Source: JAQBFJ01 sp032123435 (lineage in GTDB: Bacteria; Verrucomicrobiota; Kiritimatiellia; UBA8416; JAQBFJ01). Taken from it: a stretch of 17,962 nucleotides of DNA. The stretch lies in NCBI GenBank assembly GCA_032123435.1, contig JAQBFJ010000131.1:1-17962 (forward strand), in the 5' to 3' direction. Below the pieces are notes generated by a model that was not told where the DNA came from, ran no database searches, and saw nothing but the letters and a program-made list of their open reading frames with translations. A program made the position numbers and the translations under genes. Within the stretch, counting starts at the first letter, position 1. The number at the start of each line of letters is the position of its first letter. Positions 1 through 6,545 of this stretch are shown in pieces.

Positions 1-135
1 CTGGCCGCTGGCTTGCAGCACATCCAGCCGCCCCACGGTCATCAAAGTCCGCTGGCGCACTTTGCCGCCTTCGCGGTGGTTCTCGACGATCTGAACGTAT
101 CGATACGGCCCGGATGGTTTCTGCCTGAAAAACAC
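1..135 (-). CDS. IS1634-like transposase, N-terminal fragment cut by window edge
   Basis: Read on the minus strand, the first 135 bases give 45 open codons beginning with a possible GTG at 135-133. The peptide starts FFRQKPSGPYRYVQIVENH and continues REGGKVRQRTLMTVGRLD. This is the start signature of IS1634-type transposases of the IS4 DDE superfamily: an opening beta-strand with YVQIVEN, then REGGKVRQRT and GRLD. An in-frame TGA lies a little upstream, so the true start is the GTG or a nearby TTG; no clear ribosome binding site is visible. The catalytic DDE residues lie outside the window, so it cannot be said whether the element is intact. The protein would cut and paste its own insertion sequence. 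Confidence 0.7.
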   Translation of the reverse strand, partial: MFFRQKPSGPYRYVQIVENHREGGKVRQRTLMTVGRLDVLQASGQ

Positions 136-321
136 AATGCCGTAGGGTCCCAAAAGTCGTCAGAGGGGCTGAATGGCAGTTGAAGCAATAGAATTAGGGG
201 ATGGATCAAGAAGTTGAGCAAGGTAAATTACAGATAACTTCGTCCGTGTTTCAGGTGATTTCCGGCAAGAAGACAGAAAACGCCTGTAAATTATTAAAAC
301 AAATTTATAGCACCCAAGACT
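136..321. other. Intergenic stretch between transposase and small membrane gene
   Basis: This stretch should contain the terminal inverted repeat of the insertion sequence whose transposase begins at 135, but the partner end is outside the window and I could not define the repeat. No tRNA, no convincing ORF and no strong hairpin were seen here. The bases toward 300 become AT-rich ahead of the palindromic promoter-like element that follows. Confidence 0.3.
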
Positions 322-348
322 ATGCGTGTAGTATAATAATACACGCAT
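322..348 (+). promoter_or_regulatory. Palindrome enclosing a TATAAT -10-like box
   Basis: A perfect 9-base inverted repeat, ATGCGTGTA at 322-330 and TACACGCAT at 340-348, flanks a 9-base spacer. The spacer contains an exact TATAAT hexamer at 332-337. The element ends 19 bases before the start codon of the small membrane protein. A -10 box between two operator half-sites is a classic layout for a repressor-controlled promoter, so autoregulation or stress control is plausible. A matching -35 hexamer at the usual distance is not obvious (the bases at 309-314 are AGCACC). The element could therefore be an activator-dependent promoter or an RNA hairpin. The symmetry is seen directly; the function is inferred. 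Confidence 0.5.
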
Positions 349-367
349 TACTTTGAGGGAAAATATC

Positions 368-538
368 ATGATTATTGGAGATTCGCCAGGACTGGGTGTG
401 CGATTGGTGTGGAAACTTTTTTTCATGGTGATGATTGTCATCATGCTGGTTGTGGCCGCTTATTTTGTCTTTGTCTATGAAGCTGGAACGGAATCAACAT
501 GGCCAGGTAGTGTTGAAGTGATTGATCATGGTGAATGA
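368..538 (+). CDS. Small single-pass membrane protein of unknown function
   Basis: A 56-residue ORF with a clear ribosome binding site (GAGGG at 355-359, 8 bases before the ATG at 368). An in-frame TTG at 353 overlaps that site, so ATG 368 is the better start. The N-terminus MIIGDSPGLGVRL is followed by one long hydrophobic helix (about residues 14-42, rich in Met, Val, Ile and Phe) and a short acidic tail ending VIDHGE. It is probably an inner-membrane protein with one span. I do not recognise a family. It lies just downstream of the palindromic TATAAT element and upstream of a glycosyltransferase and pgpA, so a link to the envelope is possible but unproven. Confidence 0.6.
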   Translation: MIIGDSPGLGVRLVWKLFFMVMIVIMLVVAAYFVFVYEAGTESTWPGSVEVIDHGE

Positions 539-644
539 AAATTTAAATTATCCGGATATGCTTAATAAATACCTTATCCATTCTGGTGTTTATCGGCTTG
601 ATTCCGAGATATCATTTAAAAAGAAGAACTGTGCTCTTGCCTAA
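528..644 (+). CDS. Possible 38-aa ORF overlapping the small membrane gene
   Basis: An ATG at 528 inside the end of the small membrane gene opens a second frame that runs 38 codons to TAA at 642-644. The two frames overlap by 11 bases (ATGGTGAATGA), an arrangement typical of translational coupling. The peptide (MVNENLNYPDMLNKYLIHSG, then a Lys-rich end) is soluble and matches no family I know. It could be a real small coupled gene, the remnant of a longer gene broken by mutation, or chance. Length and lack of homology keep the confidence low. Confidence 0.22.
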   Translation: MVNENLNYPDMLNKYLIHSGVYRLDSEISFKKKNCALA

Positions 645-673
645 CTCGGCAGTTTTCAGCTAGTGTTCTTATT

Positions 674-1366
674 ATGAAATTATCCATTGTAATACCGGTC
701 TATAACGAATGTGGAACAATAGAAAAAATTATTCGGCAGGTTTCCGATATTAACGTCGGAATCGATAAAGAGATTGTGATCGTGGACGATTGTTCGATGG
801 ATGGCACTCGAGAGATCCTGAGAAAAATGAAAAGTGAGGATGAGTCGCGAAAAATCTTTTTTCAGGAAAAAAACAAGGGGAAGGGCGCCGCTCTGCGTCG
901 CGGTTTCAAGGAAGCAGATGGTGATGTGGTTGTGGTGCAGGATGCCGACCTTGAATATGACCCCAATGATTACAAGACTATGCTTGCTCCTGTCCTGCAA
1001 GGACACGCGGATGTCGTGTACGGTTCGCGTTTTCTCGGAGGCGGCCCGCACCGCGTGGTGTTTTTCTGGCATTATATAGGAAACAAATTTTTGACAACTT
1101 TGTCCAACATGGTGACGGATCTGAATCTTACGGATATGGAGGTCTGCTACAAGATGTTTAAAAAAGAGGTCTTGGAGCACATTGAAATCTGTGAAGAAAG
1201 GTTCGGATTTGAGCCAGAAATAACCGCTAAAATAGCCCGAGGTAACTGGAGAATATATGAAGTGCCAATATCCTATTATGGGCGAAATTACACCGAGGGA
1301 AAGAAAATCACATGGAAAGACGGTTTCAGGGCACTCTGGTGTATTATCAAGTATCATTTTGTCTGA
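674..1366 (+). CDS. Family 2 glycosyltransferase, polyprenyl/dolichyl-phosphate mannosyltransferase-like
   Basis: A 230-residue GT-A fold transferase. It opens with KLSIVIPVYNE (nucleotide-sugar strand) and carries VDDCSMDGT at 38-45 and NKGKGAALRRG at 67-77. The metal-binding DxD is at 90-92 within QDADLEYDP. Further family marks are VYGSRFLGG near 115-123, LTDMEVCYKMF at 152-162 and FGFEPEITAKIAR at 177-189. This pattern matches the DPM1-like branch, which transfers a sugar from a nucleotide donor to a polyprenyl phosphate at the cytoplasmic face of the membrane. There is no C-terminal membrane anchor, so it is the short form. The sugar and acceptor cannot be read from sequence. No strong ribosome binding site precedes the ATG. 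pgpA starts 23 bases after the stop, suggesting co-transcription. Confidence 0.85.
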   Translation: MKLSIVIPVYNECGTIEKIIRQVSDINVGIDKEIVIVDDCSMDGTREILRKMKSEDESRKIFFQEKNKGKGAALRRGFKEADGDVVVVQDADLEYDPNDYKTMLAPVLQGHADVVYGSRFLGGGPHRVVFFWHYIGNKFLTTLSNMVTDLNLTDMEVCYKMFKKEVLEHIEICEERFGFEPEITAKIARGNWRIYEVPISYYGRNYTEGKKITWKDGFRALWCIIKYHFV

Positions 1367-1389
1367 TCGGAATTCAGTAAAATCCGTCA

Positions 1390-1890
1390 ATGCCCGGTTT
1401 TAAAATGAAAAATATCAGGAATGTGTCTGTCTTGGTGCTGGCTACAGGGTTCGGGCTTGGTTTGAGTCCCGTAGCATCTGGTACCGCTGGTTCGCTTCTT
1501 GGCGTAGCCATTACCCTGGGCGTGGCCGGGGCCGGATTGACTTTAGGTGTGCAGGTGTGTCTAGCCGTAATTCTTGCGCTTATAGCTGTTCCTGTCTGCG
1601 ATGCTGCGGAGAAAATCTACGGCAGAAAAGATGACGGCAGAATAGTGGCTGATGAGTATCTGACATTCATTATATGTACACTGGGTCTGCCATGGCAGAC
1701 CCATCTCTGGCTTCTGCCGGTTGCCTTTGTGACCAACAGGATAATGGATGTTATTAAGCCGTTTCCAGCCAGACGAATACAGGAAATAAAGGGTGGCACA
1801 GGTATTGTGCTTGATGACATAGTGTCCAGTTTGTACGCGTTGGGTATAAACTGGATCATATATTATGCCGTGACGCGAATGGTCGCTTGA
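1390..1890 (+). CDS. pgpA: Phosphatidylglycerophosphatase A
   Basis: A 166-residue integral membrane phosphatase that removes phosphate from phosphatidylglycerophosphate to give phosphatidylglycerol. Family signatures are clear: ATGFGLGLSPVASGTAGSL at 18-36, the acidic pair in VADEYLTF at 87-93, and RIMDVIKPFPARRI at 117-130. GGTGIVLDD at 135-143 carries the conserved acidic residues. Hydrophobic segments lie at about 36-68, 92-115 and 145-165, as expected. The length is normal for the family. A second ATG at 1405 is an alternative start; neither has a good ribosome binding site. It follows the glycosyltransferase by 23 bases and converges on cysC with only 3 bases between stop codons, so any shared terminator must lie inside coding sequence. 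Confidence 0.9.
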   Translation: MPGFKMKNIRNVSVLVLATGFGLGLSPVASGTAGSLLGVAITLGVAGAGLTLGVQVCLAVILALIAVPVCDAAEKIYGRKDDGRIVADEYLTFIICTLGLPWQTHLWLLPVAFVTNRIMDVIKPFPARRIQEIKGGTGIVLDDIVSSLYALGINWIIYYAVTRMVA

Positions 1891-1893
1891 TCA

Positions 1894-2511
1894 TTATCCG
1901 GTCTTAAGAATACCTTGTGCTTCCAGGTGCCTGATAACCTGTGTTGCGCTCTCTTCAAGTGACAGTGTTCCTGTACGCACTGTCATTTCCGGTGCTTGCG
2001 GCGCCTCGTATGGCGCGTCAATACCAGTGAAATCCTTGATCTCACCGGCACGCGCTTTCTTGTAGAGCCCTTTAGGGTCCCTTTCTTCGCAGGTGTCGAG
2101 AGGACAATCACAATAGATCTCAAGAAAACCACCAGGCTGATTCATGTCCCGGGCCATTTTCCTGTCGTTGATGTAAGGTGAAATAAACGCCGTAAGAACA
2201 ATCAGCCCGGCATCAGCAAACAGGTGCGCTACTTCTCCTATTCTTCTGATATTCTCTTTTCTGTCCTCAGGGCTGAATCCCAGATCTTTGTTAAGGCCAT
2301 GGCGTACATTGTCACCATCAAGAATGTAGGTATGACATTTGCGTTCATGCAGGACGGATTCAACAGCATTTGCCAGAGTGGATTTCCCCGAACTGGAAAG
2401 ACCAGTAAACCAGAGCACAACGCCCTGATGACCTTTTATCTGCCGCCGTTCTTCCGGTGTTATCCCATGATGATGCCATGTAATGTTCGTTGCTTTTTGT
2501 TGAGCTGACAT
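1894..2511 (-). CDS. cysC: Adenylylsulfate (APS) kinase
   Basis: A 205-residue kinase that phosphorylates adenosine 5'-phosphosulfate with ATP to make PAPS, the activated sulfate used for reduction or sulfation. The P-loop GLSSSGKST is at 37-45, LDGDNVRHGLNKDLGFS at 64-80, and the FISPY motif with the conserved Ser at 111. DPKGLYKKARAG and FTGIDAPYEAP, two substrate-loop motifs, follow. The length is normal for a stand-alone CysC. The ribosome binding site AGGAGA sits just before the start. It lies 28 bases downstream of sat on the same strand, so the pair forms an operon carrying out the two steps from sulfate to PAPS. No PAPS reductase or sulfotransferase is in the window. Confidence 0.95.
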   Translation of the reverse strand: MSAQQKATNITWHHHGITPEERRQIKGHQGVVLWFTGLSSSGKSTLANAVESVLHERKCHTYILDGDNVRHGLNKDLGFSPEDRKENIRRIGEVAHLFADAGLIVLTAFISPYINDRKMARDMNQPGGFLEIYCDCPLDTCEERDPKGLYKKARAGEIKDFTGIDAPYEAPQAPEMTVRTGTLSLEESATQVIRHLEAQGILKTG

Positions 2512-2539
2512 TTATGTATTTCTCCTGTGGGAACCGTAA

Positions 2540-3724
2540 TCATGCGTTCTTGTAAAACGCTATTAATATCTCCGCTATTTCAGGACGAGTGAACTCTTTA
2601 GGCGGTATTTTGCCTTGTGCCAGCATATTGCGCAATTCAGTTCCGCTTATAAGAACTCTGCTTGCCTTGTCATGCGGGCATGTCTTTGTGGAAGCCATGC
2701 CTTCACATTCGTGACACCAGAATGTCCAGTCTATCTTTAACGGCTTTATCTGGAGTTCATCCGAACCTATTTCGTCGAAAATGTTCTGTGCATCAAAAGG
2801 TCCATAATAGTTGCCGACGCCCGCATGATCTCTCCCGATGATGATATGGGTGCATCCGTAATTCTGGCGAAACACAGCGTGCAGTACTGCCTCTCTGGGG
2901 CCGCCGTACCGCATCTCCATGGGGTATACCTTGCAGACAACACGGTCGGCAGGATAATATTTGTTAAGAAGCACTTCATAGCATTTCATGCGGATGTCCG
3001 CCGGAATATCATCGCCTTTAAGCTTGCCCACAAGCGGATGAATCAGGATTCCATCGCATATTTCAAGCGCGATTTTAGTGCAGTATTCATGTGACCTGTG
3101 AATGGGATTTCTTGTCTGAAAAGCCGCGATTGTTTTCCAGCCCTTTTCCTTAAAAATTTGCCTGGTCTCGGCCGGACGTGCGTAATACCCGGGGAAGCGT
3201 TCTGGATAATCAAGTTCGCTGAATGCTTTTACAGGTCCGCCTATCAGGACATCAGCCTGTTCGTACAGCTTGGCAACGCCAGGATGTTTTGAGTCTTCAG
3301 TGCCAAACACGTTTATGGCTTCGTTTTTCTTATCGTATTCAAACTTTTCCTCTATCAGCATACTGCCCATGAGCGTTCCTGACTCATTGTCTACGAGTGA
3401 AACTTCGCTTCCTTCTTTGATTTCTGTATTGGTGTCTGATACGCTCAGAGTTATGGGAACAGGCCAGAGCGTGCCATTTGTCATGCGCATGTTCTTTACA
3501 ACGCTGAGATAATCGTTGCGGCGCATGAATCCGTCAAGCGGGCTGAATGCGCCGGTGGCCATCATTATCAGATCCGAAGTTTCGCGGGATGACATGCGGA
3601 CAATCGGCAGTTTTGAGGCTTTATCCTTTTCGGTGGCCAGAATGTTGTTGTTGACCATCAGCGGACAAAGTTTGCCGCCATGCGGTTGAATCAGATTTAA
3701 CACGTTTTTTTCTGTTTGAATCAT
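2540..3724 (-). CDS. sat: Sulfate adenylyltransferase (ATP sulfurylase), homo-oligomeric type
   Basis: A 394-residue enzyme that makes APS and pyrophosphate from ATP and sulfate (reversible). I chose ATG 3724 because the protein then begins MIQTEKNVLNLIQPHGGKL, as in relatives; the frame stays open 26 codons further upstream to 3802, but that peptide is unlike the family. GGAT precedes the chosen start. A PUA-like N-terminal domain is followed by the catalytic domain with QTRNPIHRSHE at 203-213 (family QTRNPxHRxH) and GRDHAGVG at 297-304. A probable zinc site CxxC...CxH is at 337, 340, 349 and 351, as in bacterial and archaeal Sat. This is not the CysDN type. It heads the operon with cysC. 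Confidence 0.94.
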   Translation of the reverse strand: MIQTEKNVLNLIQPHGGKLCPLMVNNNILATEKDKASKLPIVRMSSRETSDLIMMATGAFSPLDGFMRRNDYLSVVKNMRMTNGTLWPVPITLSVSDTNTEIKEGSEVSLVDNESGTLMGSMLIEEKFEYDKKNEAINVFGTEDSKHPGVAKLYEQADVLIGGPVKAFSELDYPERFPGYYARPAETRQIFKEKGWKTIAAFQTRNPIHRSHEYCTKIALEICDGILIHPLVGKLKGDDIPADIRMKCYEVLLNKYYPADRVVCKVYPMEMRYGGPREAVLHAVFRQNYGCTHIIIGRDHAGVGNYYGPFDAQNIFDEIGSDELQIKPLKIDWTFWCHECEGMASTKTCPHDKASRVLISGTELRNMLAQGKIPPKEFTRPEIAEILIAFYKNA

Positions 3725-3869
3725 TTGTAATCCAACTGACGGTTGCGGAAAAATTGGGGCCATAATGGGGAATGGACATACATCATACAAGCAAAAAAAC
3801 AATTATTCGCTTCAATGTGATGTTGCATCATGATGGAGATTATGCAAGAATTTTGGCGGAGTGTGCTAA
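3725..3869. promoter_or_regulatory. Divergent intergenic region between sat and GYF_2 gene, with inverted repeats
   Basis: These 145 bases must hold promoters for both the sat-cysC operon (leftward) and the GYF_2 membrane protein gene (rightward). Two overlapping dyads are visible near the right end. One is TTGCAT at 3823-3828 with ATGCAA at 3842-3847. The other is TGATG at 3818-3822 with CATCA at 3826-3830. The first ends 22 bases before the GYF_2 start codon and could be an operator. No consensus -35/-10 pair was convincing on either strand. Confidence 0.35.
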
Positions 3870-5114
3870 ATGCAGTGGTATTACATTGTTGATGGAGAGC
3901 AAAAGGGGCCGATAGAACAGGACGAGTTTTTCGAGCTTGCCCGGAGCGGCGTTGTTAAGCCCGCTGATTATGTCTGGAGCCCTTCAATGGGTGATCAATG
4001 GACGGAAGCATCCAAGGTACCCGGATTATTCGCGACTCAAGCAGCACCGCAAAAACGTCTTCAATTGAGAAAAACGGACGAGGAAAAAACGGACGAGAAA
4101 AAAGCTGATGATCAGCTTCAGCAGGCGTCACGAGATGCTCGCAGGGAAGCAGATGCCGTTTTTGCCGCCGCGCAGGTAAGGGTTGATGATATACCATTGA
4201 CTTGTACCGGGCTGGTGCGGCCGTCGATAGACAGAATGAAAGACATACTGTTCCGGCCGTTTGTGCTTGGAAAATGGTTTGTGCTAGGGTTTAGCGCTTG
4301 GCTTGCCACACTTGGGGAAAATGGCGGAGGGAGTAAGTCGTCCTTCAACAAGGATTCCGGCGATACTGGCGGAGGTGCTGAAATAAGCAGTGATATTATC
4401 GGGGCTGTAAATAATGTTCTGAGTGAATACGGTGGAATTATAGCGATTATTGTCACGGTTGGTGTTATAGTTATGATCGCTGTGTTTCTGTTGGTAATGT
4501 GGTTGAGATGCCGCGGCAAATTCATGTTGCTTGATAACGTGATAAATAATCGCGCCGAGGTGGCAGGGCCATGGGGCGTTTTTAAACAGCATGGCAATTC
4601 CCTGTTCAAGTGGAATATAGTTTACGGTATATTGTGCGTTCTGGCTTTACTGCCGATCTTAGCTATCTTGATCTTCAAGGTCGCAATACCGTGCATGCAG
4701 ATGGGCGAATTTGATCCGGCGATGCTCACACCTGTTATAGTGGCGGGTATTCTCTATCTTCCTTTAATCATAGTGATGGCATATATAACCCGATTCAGAG
4801 AAGATTTTATTATACCGATAATGTATAACATGGATCTGACAGCCATGGAAGCGTGGGGACGATTCCTTCCGGTTTTCAGGCAAAGAATGGGCGCGTTTTT
4901 ATTTTATGGTTTATTTTACGCTCTTTTATGCATAGGTGCCGTTATCTGCATTGCCCTGTTCGGGCTGGCGACCTGTTGTATCGGATTATGCCTCATGGTT
5001 ATTCCTTACATCGGCGCGGTCGTACTGTTGCCTGTAACAGTATTTTTCAGAATATACAGCCTGGAATATCTAAAGCAGTTTGGTGCTCTCTTTGGGCAAC
5101 CATCCGGTGAATAG
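3870..5114 (+). CDS. GYF_2 (DUF4339) domain multi-pass membrane protein, function unknown
   Basis: A 414-residue protein. Residues 1-54 (WYYIVDGEQKGPIEQDEFFEL...VWSPSMGDQWTEASKVPGLF) are a GYF_2/DUF4339 domain, a small fold thought to bind peptides. A charged linker (about 62-105) contains a short tandem TDEEK/TDEKK repeat. The rest is membrane-embedded: a weak segment at 134-148, then clear spans at about 189-212, 250-273, 285-305 and 342-398 (one or two pairs). A Gly/Ser-rich loop lies at 150-170. No enzymatic motif is visible. The GYF_2 domain probably faces the cytoplasm and recruits a partner. The ribosome binding site GGCGGAG (3855-3861) lies 8 bases before the ATG. It converges on the DUF1844 gene with a 10-base gap. 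I am confident of domain and topology class, not of function. Confidence 0.75.
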   Translation: MQWYYIVDGEQKGPIEQDEFFELARSGVVKPADYVWSPSMGDQWTEASKVPGLFATQAAPQKRLQLRKTDEEKTDEKKADDQLQQASRDARREADAVFAAAQVRVDDIPLTCTGLVRPSIDRMKDILFRPFVLGKWFVLGFSAWLATLGENGGGSKSSFNKDSGDTGGGAEISSDIIGAVNNVLSEYGGIIAIIVTVGVIVMIAVFLLVMWLRCRGKFMLLDNVINNRAEVAGPWGVFKQHGNSLFKWNIVYGILCVLALLPILAILIFKVAIPCMQMGEFDPAMLTPVIVAGILYLPLIIVMAYITRFREDFIIPIMYNMDLTAMEAWGRFLPVFRQRMGAFLFYGLFYALLCIGAVICIALFGLATCCIGLCLMVIPYIGAVVLLPVTVFFRIYSLEYLKQFGALFGQPSGE

Positions 5115-5124
5115 GCAAATGTTG

Positions 5125-5562
5125 TTATTCTTCTGGTCCCTGCTCGTATGAGTTGTGCAATCCGGGTTGCTTTTGTTCTGCCTGTTCTTCTGAAGTGTTG
5201 GTTGGATCAGGATCAGGATCATCTGTGTTCTTAGTGTCCTCTTTGCTCTCTGTCTTGTCGTTTGTTTTCTTGGCCGTTTCCTCTTTTGTTGTCTCGACAT
5301 AATTCATCTGGAGTGATGAAAGTATGTCTGCAACCACAGCGTTTTCCTCGTCGCTTAAATTGCCTTTTGTCTTGTCTTTCAACATCGCAATCATGTCTAT
5401 GGTTATTTGTGCTGATTCCAGATTAATCTCCGTCTTCTTGGTTATGGGGTTCACAAGTTTCCCCATCTGCTGCATGGCGGATGATCCAAGCATTGTAATA
5501 AGATTTATGAAAAGAATTTGATTCATGTCGTTGCCGAAATCACGAGATTCATCTGCAGTCAT
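5125..5562 (-). CDS. DUF1844 family protein
   Basis: A 145-residue protein whose first ~95 residues match DUF1844: a helical segment NQILFINLITMLGSSAMQQMG, then EINLESAQITIDMIAMLKDK, TKGNLSDEENAVVADILSSL and QMNYVE. After residue 95 the chain becomes a low-complexity acidic/Lys tail rich in Thr, Asp, Glu and Lys (for example DPDPTNTSEEQAEQKQ), probably disordered. The biochemical role of DUF1844 is unknown. The start codon overlaps the stop of the upstream Minf_1886 gene by one base (TAATG), with AGGAGG at 5570-5575. The two are therefore translationally coupled, implying that the products act together. It is the last gene of the HIT / Minf_1886 / DUF1844 operon. Confidence 0.85.
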   Translation of the reverse strand: MTADESRDFGNDMNQILFINLITMLGSSAMQQMGKLVNPITKKTEINLESAQITIDMIAMLKDKTKGNLSDEENAVVADILSSLQMNYVETTKEETAKKTNDKTESKEDTKNTDDPDPDPTNTSEEQAEQKQPGLHNSYEQGPEE

Positions 5563-6002
5563 TATATATCCTCCTGTTGGTTGTCAGTATTTTCCAAAAC
5601 CGGGAACTCACCCGTTTTCTCCGATAGAAAGGGCTTTACAAAAGCGTCATGAAAATCGTACCCGTTGGTAAAATCTTCTCTTTTATCCTTTTCCGTAGAG
5701 CCCATTATCCTGTTATGAACAAGGTTGAATACTATTTCGCCGAAATCTTCGGTGGTTTTGATTCCCCATGAATTGAGTACACGCGGCGCCATGGGGCCGA
5801 ATTGCTCAATGGTGTAACAGCGTATGCCTTCAAGCAGTTCATTTACGGTGACATGCCGTTCCGGTCCTTTTGATGAAGGTTTGTTCAGCAGTTTGGATGT
5901 AAAAATAAGCGCTTCCTGTACAAAAATGTAGGCCTCCGGCAGATAGCGCGGATCTTCAAGATGCATTTTGCTTATGATGGTCATAAAATCTTCAATGTCC
6001 AT
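5562..6002 (-). CDS. Minf_1886 family protein (Verrucomicrobia/Planctomycetes-restricted)
   Basis: A 146-residue soluble protein with the look of the Minf_1886 / TIGR04138 family. It begins MDIEDFMTIISKMHLEDPRY, then LPEAYIFVQEALIFTSKLL. The middle carries RHVTVNELLEGIRCYTIEQFGPMAPRVL and SWGIKTTEDFGEIVFNLV, and the end YDFHDAFVKPF. This family is typical of PVC bacteria and commonly neighbours a DUF1844 gene, as here. No catalytic motif is evident and no function is known to me. The ATG at 6002 follows AGGA by a short spacer. It begins 21 bases after the HIT gene and overlaps DUF1844 by one base, so all three are probably one transcript. It is the best single taxonomic clue in the window. 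Confidence 0.8.
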   Translation of the reverse strand: MDIEDFMTIISKMHLEDPRYLPEAYIFVQEALIFTSKLLNKPSSKGPERHVTVNELLEGIRCYTIEQFGPMAPRVLNSWGIKTTEDFGEIVFNLVHNRIMGSTEKDKREDFTNGYDFHDAFVKPFLSEKTGEFPVLENTDNQQEDI

Positions 6003-6023
6003 GACTGTCCTGTTGTTAGATCT

Positions 6024-6440
6024 TTATATAGCAGACTTGATCTTGTCGGCAAAGCAATTCATTTCCTCGGTACTGTCATATTTCTGCGGAATCCAATTCT
6101 GTGGCCGACCGTCATTACTGAATCTGGGTATGACATGAAAATGTATATGCGGGACAACCTGTCCGGCAACTTTTCCATTCGCCTGTGTGACGTTTATTCC
6201 ATCGGCATTAAGGCCTTTAAACATTGCGCGGGCTATTTTCTGCACCACGCCAATAAGTTTTCCAAGAATATCCGGCGGCGTTTCGGTAATGGGGTCGCAA
6301 TGTTTTTTGGGTACAACAAGGGTATGTCCCTTTACCACCGGCCCGATATCCATAAACGCTATTACGTCAGCATCTTCGTATATTTTACTGCATGGCAGTT
6401 CGCCTGCAATTATTTTGCAGAAAATACATTCAGTTTTCAT
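6024..6440 (-). CDS. HIT family nucleotide-binding hydrolase (HinT-like)
   Basis: A 138-residue histidine-triad protein. The N-terminal CIFCKIIAGELPCSKIYED (5-23) is the standard HinT opening with a CxxC. IGPVVKGHTLVVPKKH (32-47) follows. The active site HIHFHVI (98-104) supplies His98, His100 and His102, the middle position of the triad being a covalent nucleotide carrier in the family. Such enzymes hydrolyse adenosine phosphoramidates and acyl-AMP adducts in the cytoplasm. The length is slightly above the usual ~115 because of a C-terminal extension (RFSNDGRPQNW onward). The ribosome binding site AAAGGA precedes the ATG. It is the first gene of an operon with Minf_1886 and DUF1844 genes and is divergent from the outer membrane protein gene by 105 bases. 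Confidence 0.92.
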   Translation of the reverse strand: MKTECIFCKIIAGELPCSKIYEDADVIAFMDIGPVVKGHTLVVPKKHCDPITETPPDILGKLIGVVQKIARAMFKGLNADGINVTQANGKVAGQVVPHIHFHVIPRFSNDGRPQNWIPQKYDSTEEMNCFADKIKSAI

Positions 6441-6473
6441 CTTGAATCCTTTCTGAAAAACATGTAAAGTCCT

Positions 6474-6525
6474 TGAATATACCTGAATATACCGGGATAT
6501 TAACTGACCAATGTTGGTTATGCAC
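6474..6525 (+). promoter_or_regulatory. Tandem 10-bp repeat and dyad in the HIT/OMP divergent region
   Basis: A perfect tandem duplication of TGAATATACC occupies 6474-6483 and 6484-6493, followed by a partial third unit (GGGATATT). Shortly after lies the small dyad ACCAA-TG-TTGGT within 6507-6520. A weak promoter pair for the plus-strand gene may be TTGAAT at 6473-6478 and GATATT at 6496-6501, 17 bases apart. The tandem units span this spacer, so they could bind a regulator. The repeats are seen directly; promoter and regulator roles are inference. Confidence 0.35.
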
Positions 6526-6545
6526 TAAAAAAAGGAGTTTGTTTT

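Noticed and set aside
680..1390. 236-codon open frame on the minus strand opposite the glycosyltransferase
   Set aside because: It mirrors a gene with full family motifs, has no recognisable domain, and arises from codon bias on the other strand.
4118..4609. 163-codon minus-strand frame inside the GYF_2 gene
   Set aside because: It is a shadow of a membrane-coding region with low-complexity Thr/Ile/Pro composition.
5961..6467. 168-codon plus-strand frame opposite the HIT gene
   Set aside because: It lies antisense to an intact histidine-triad gene and shows no domain.
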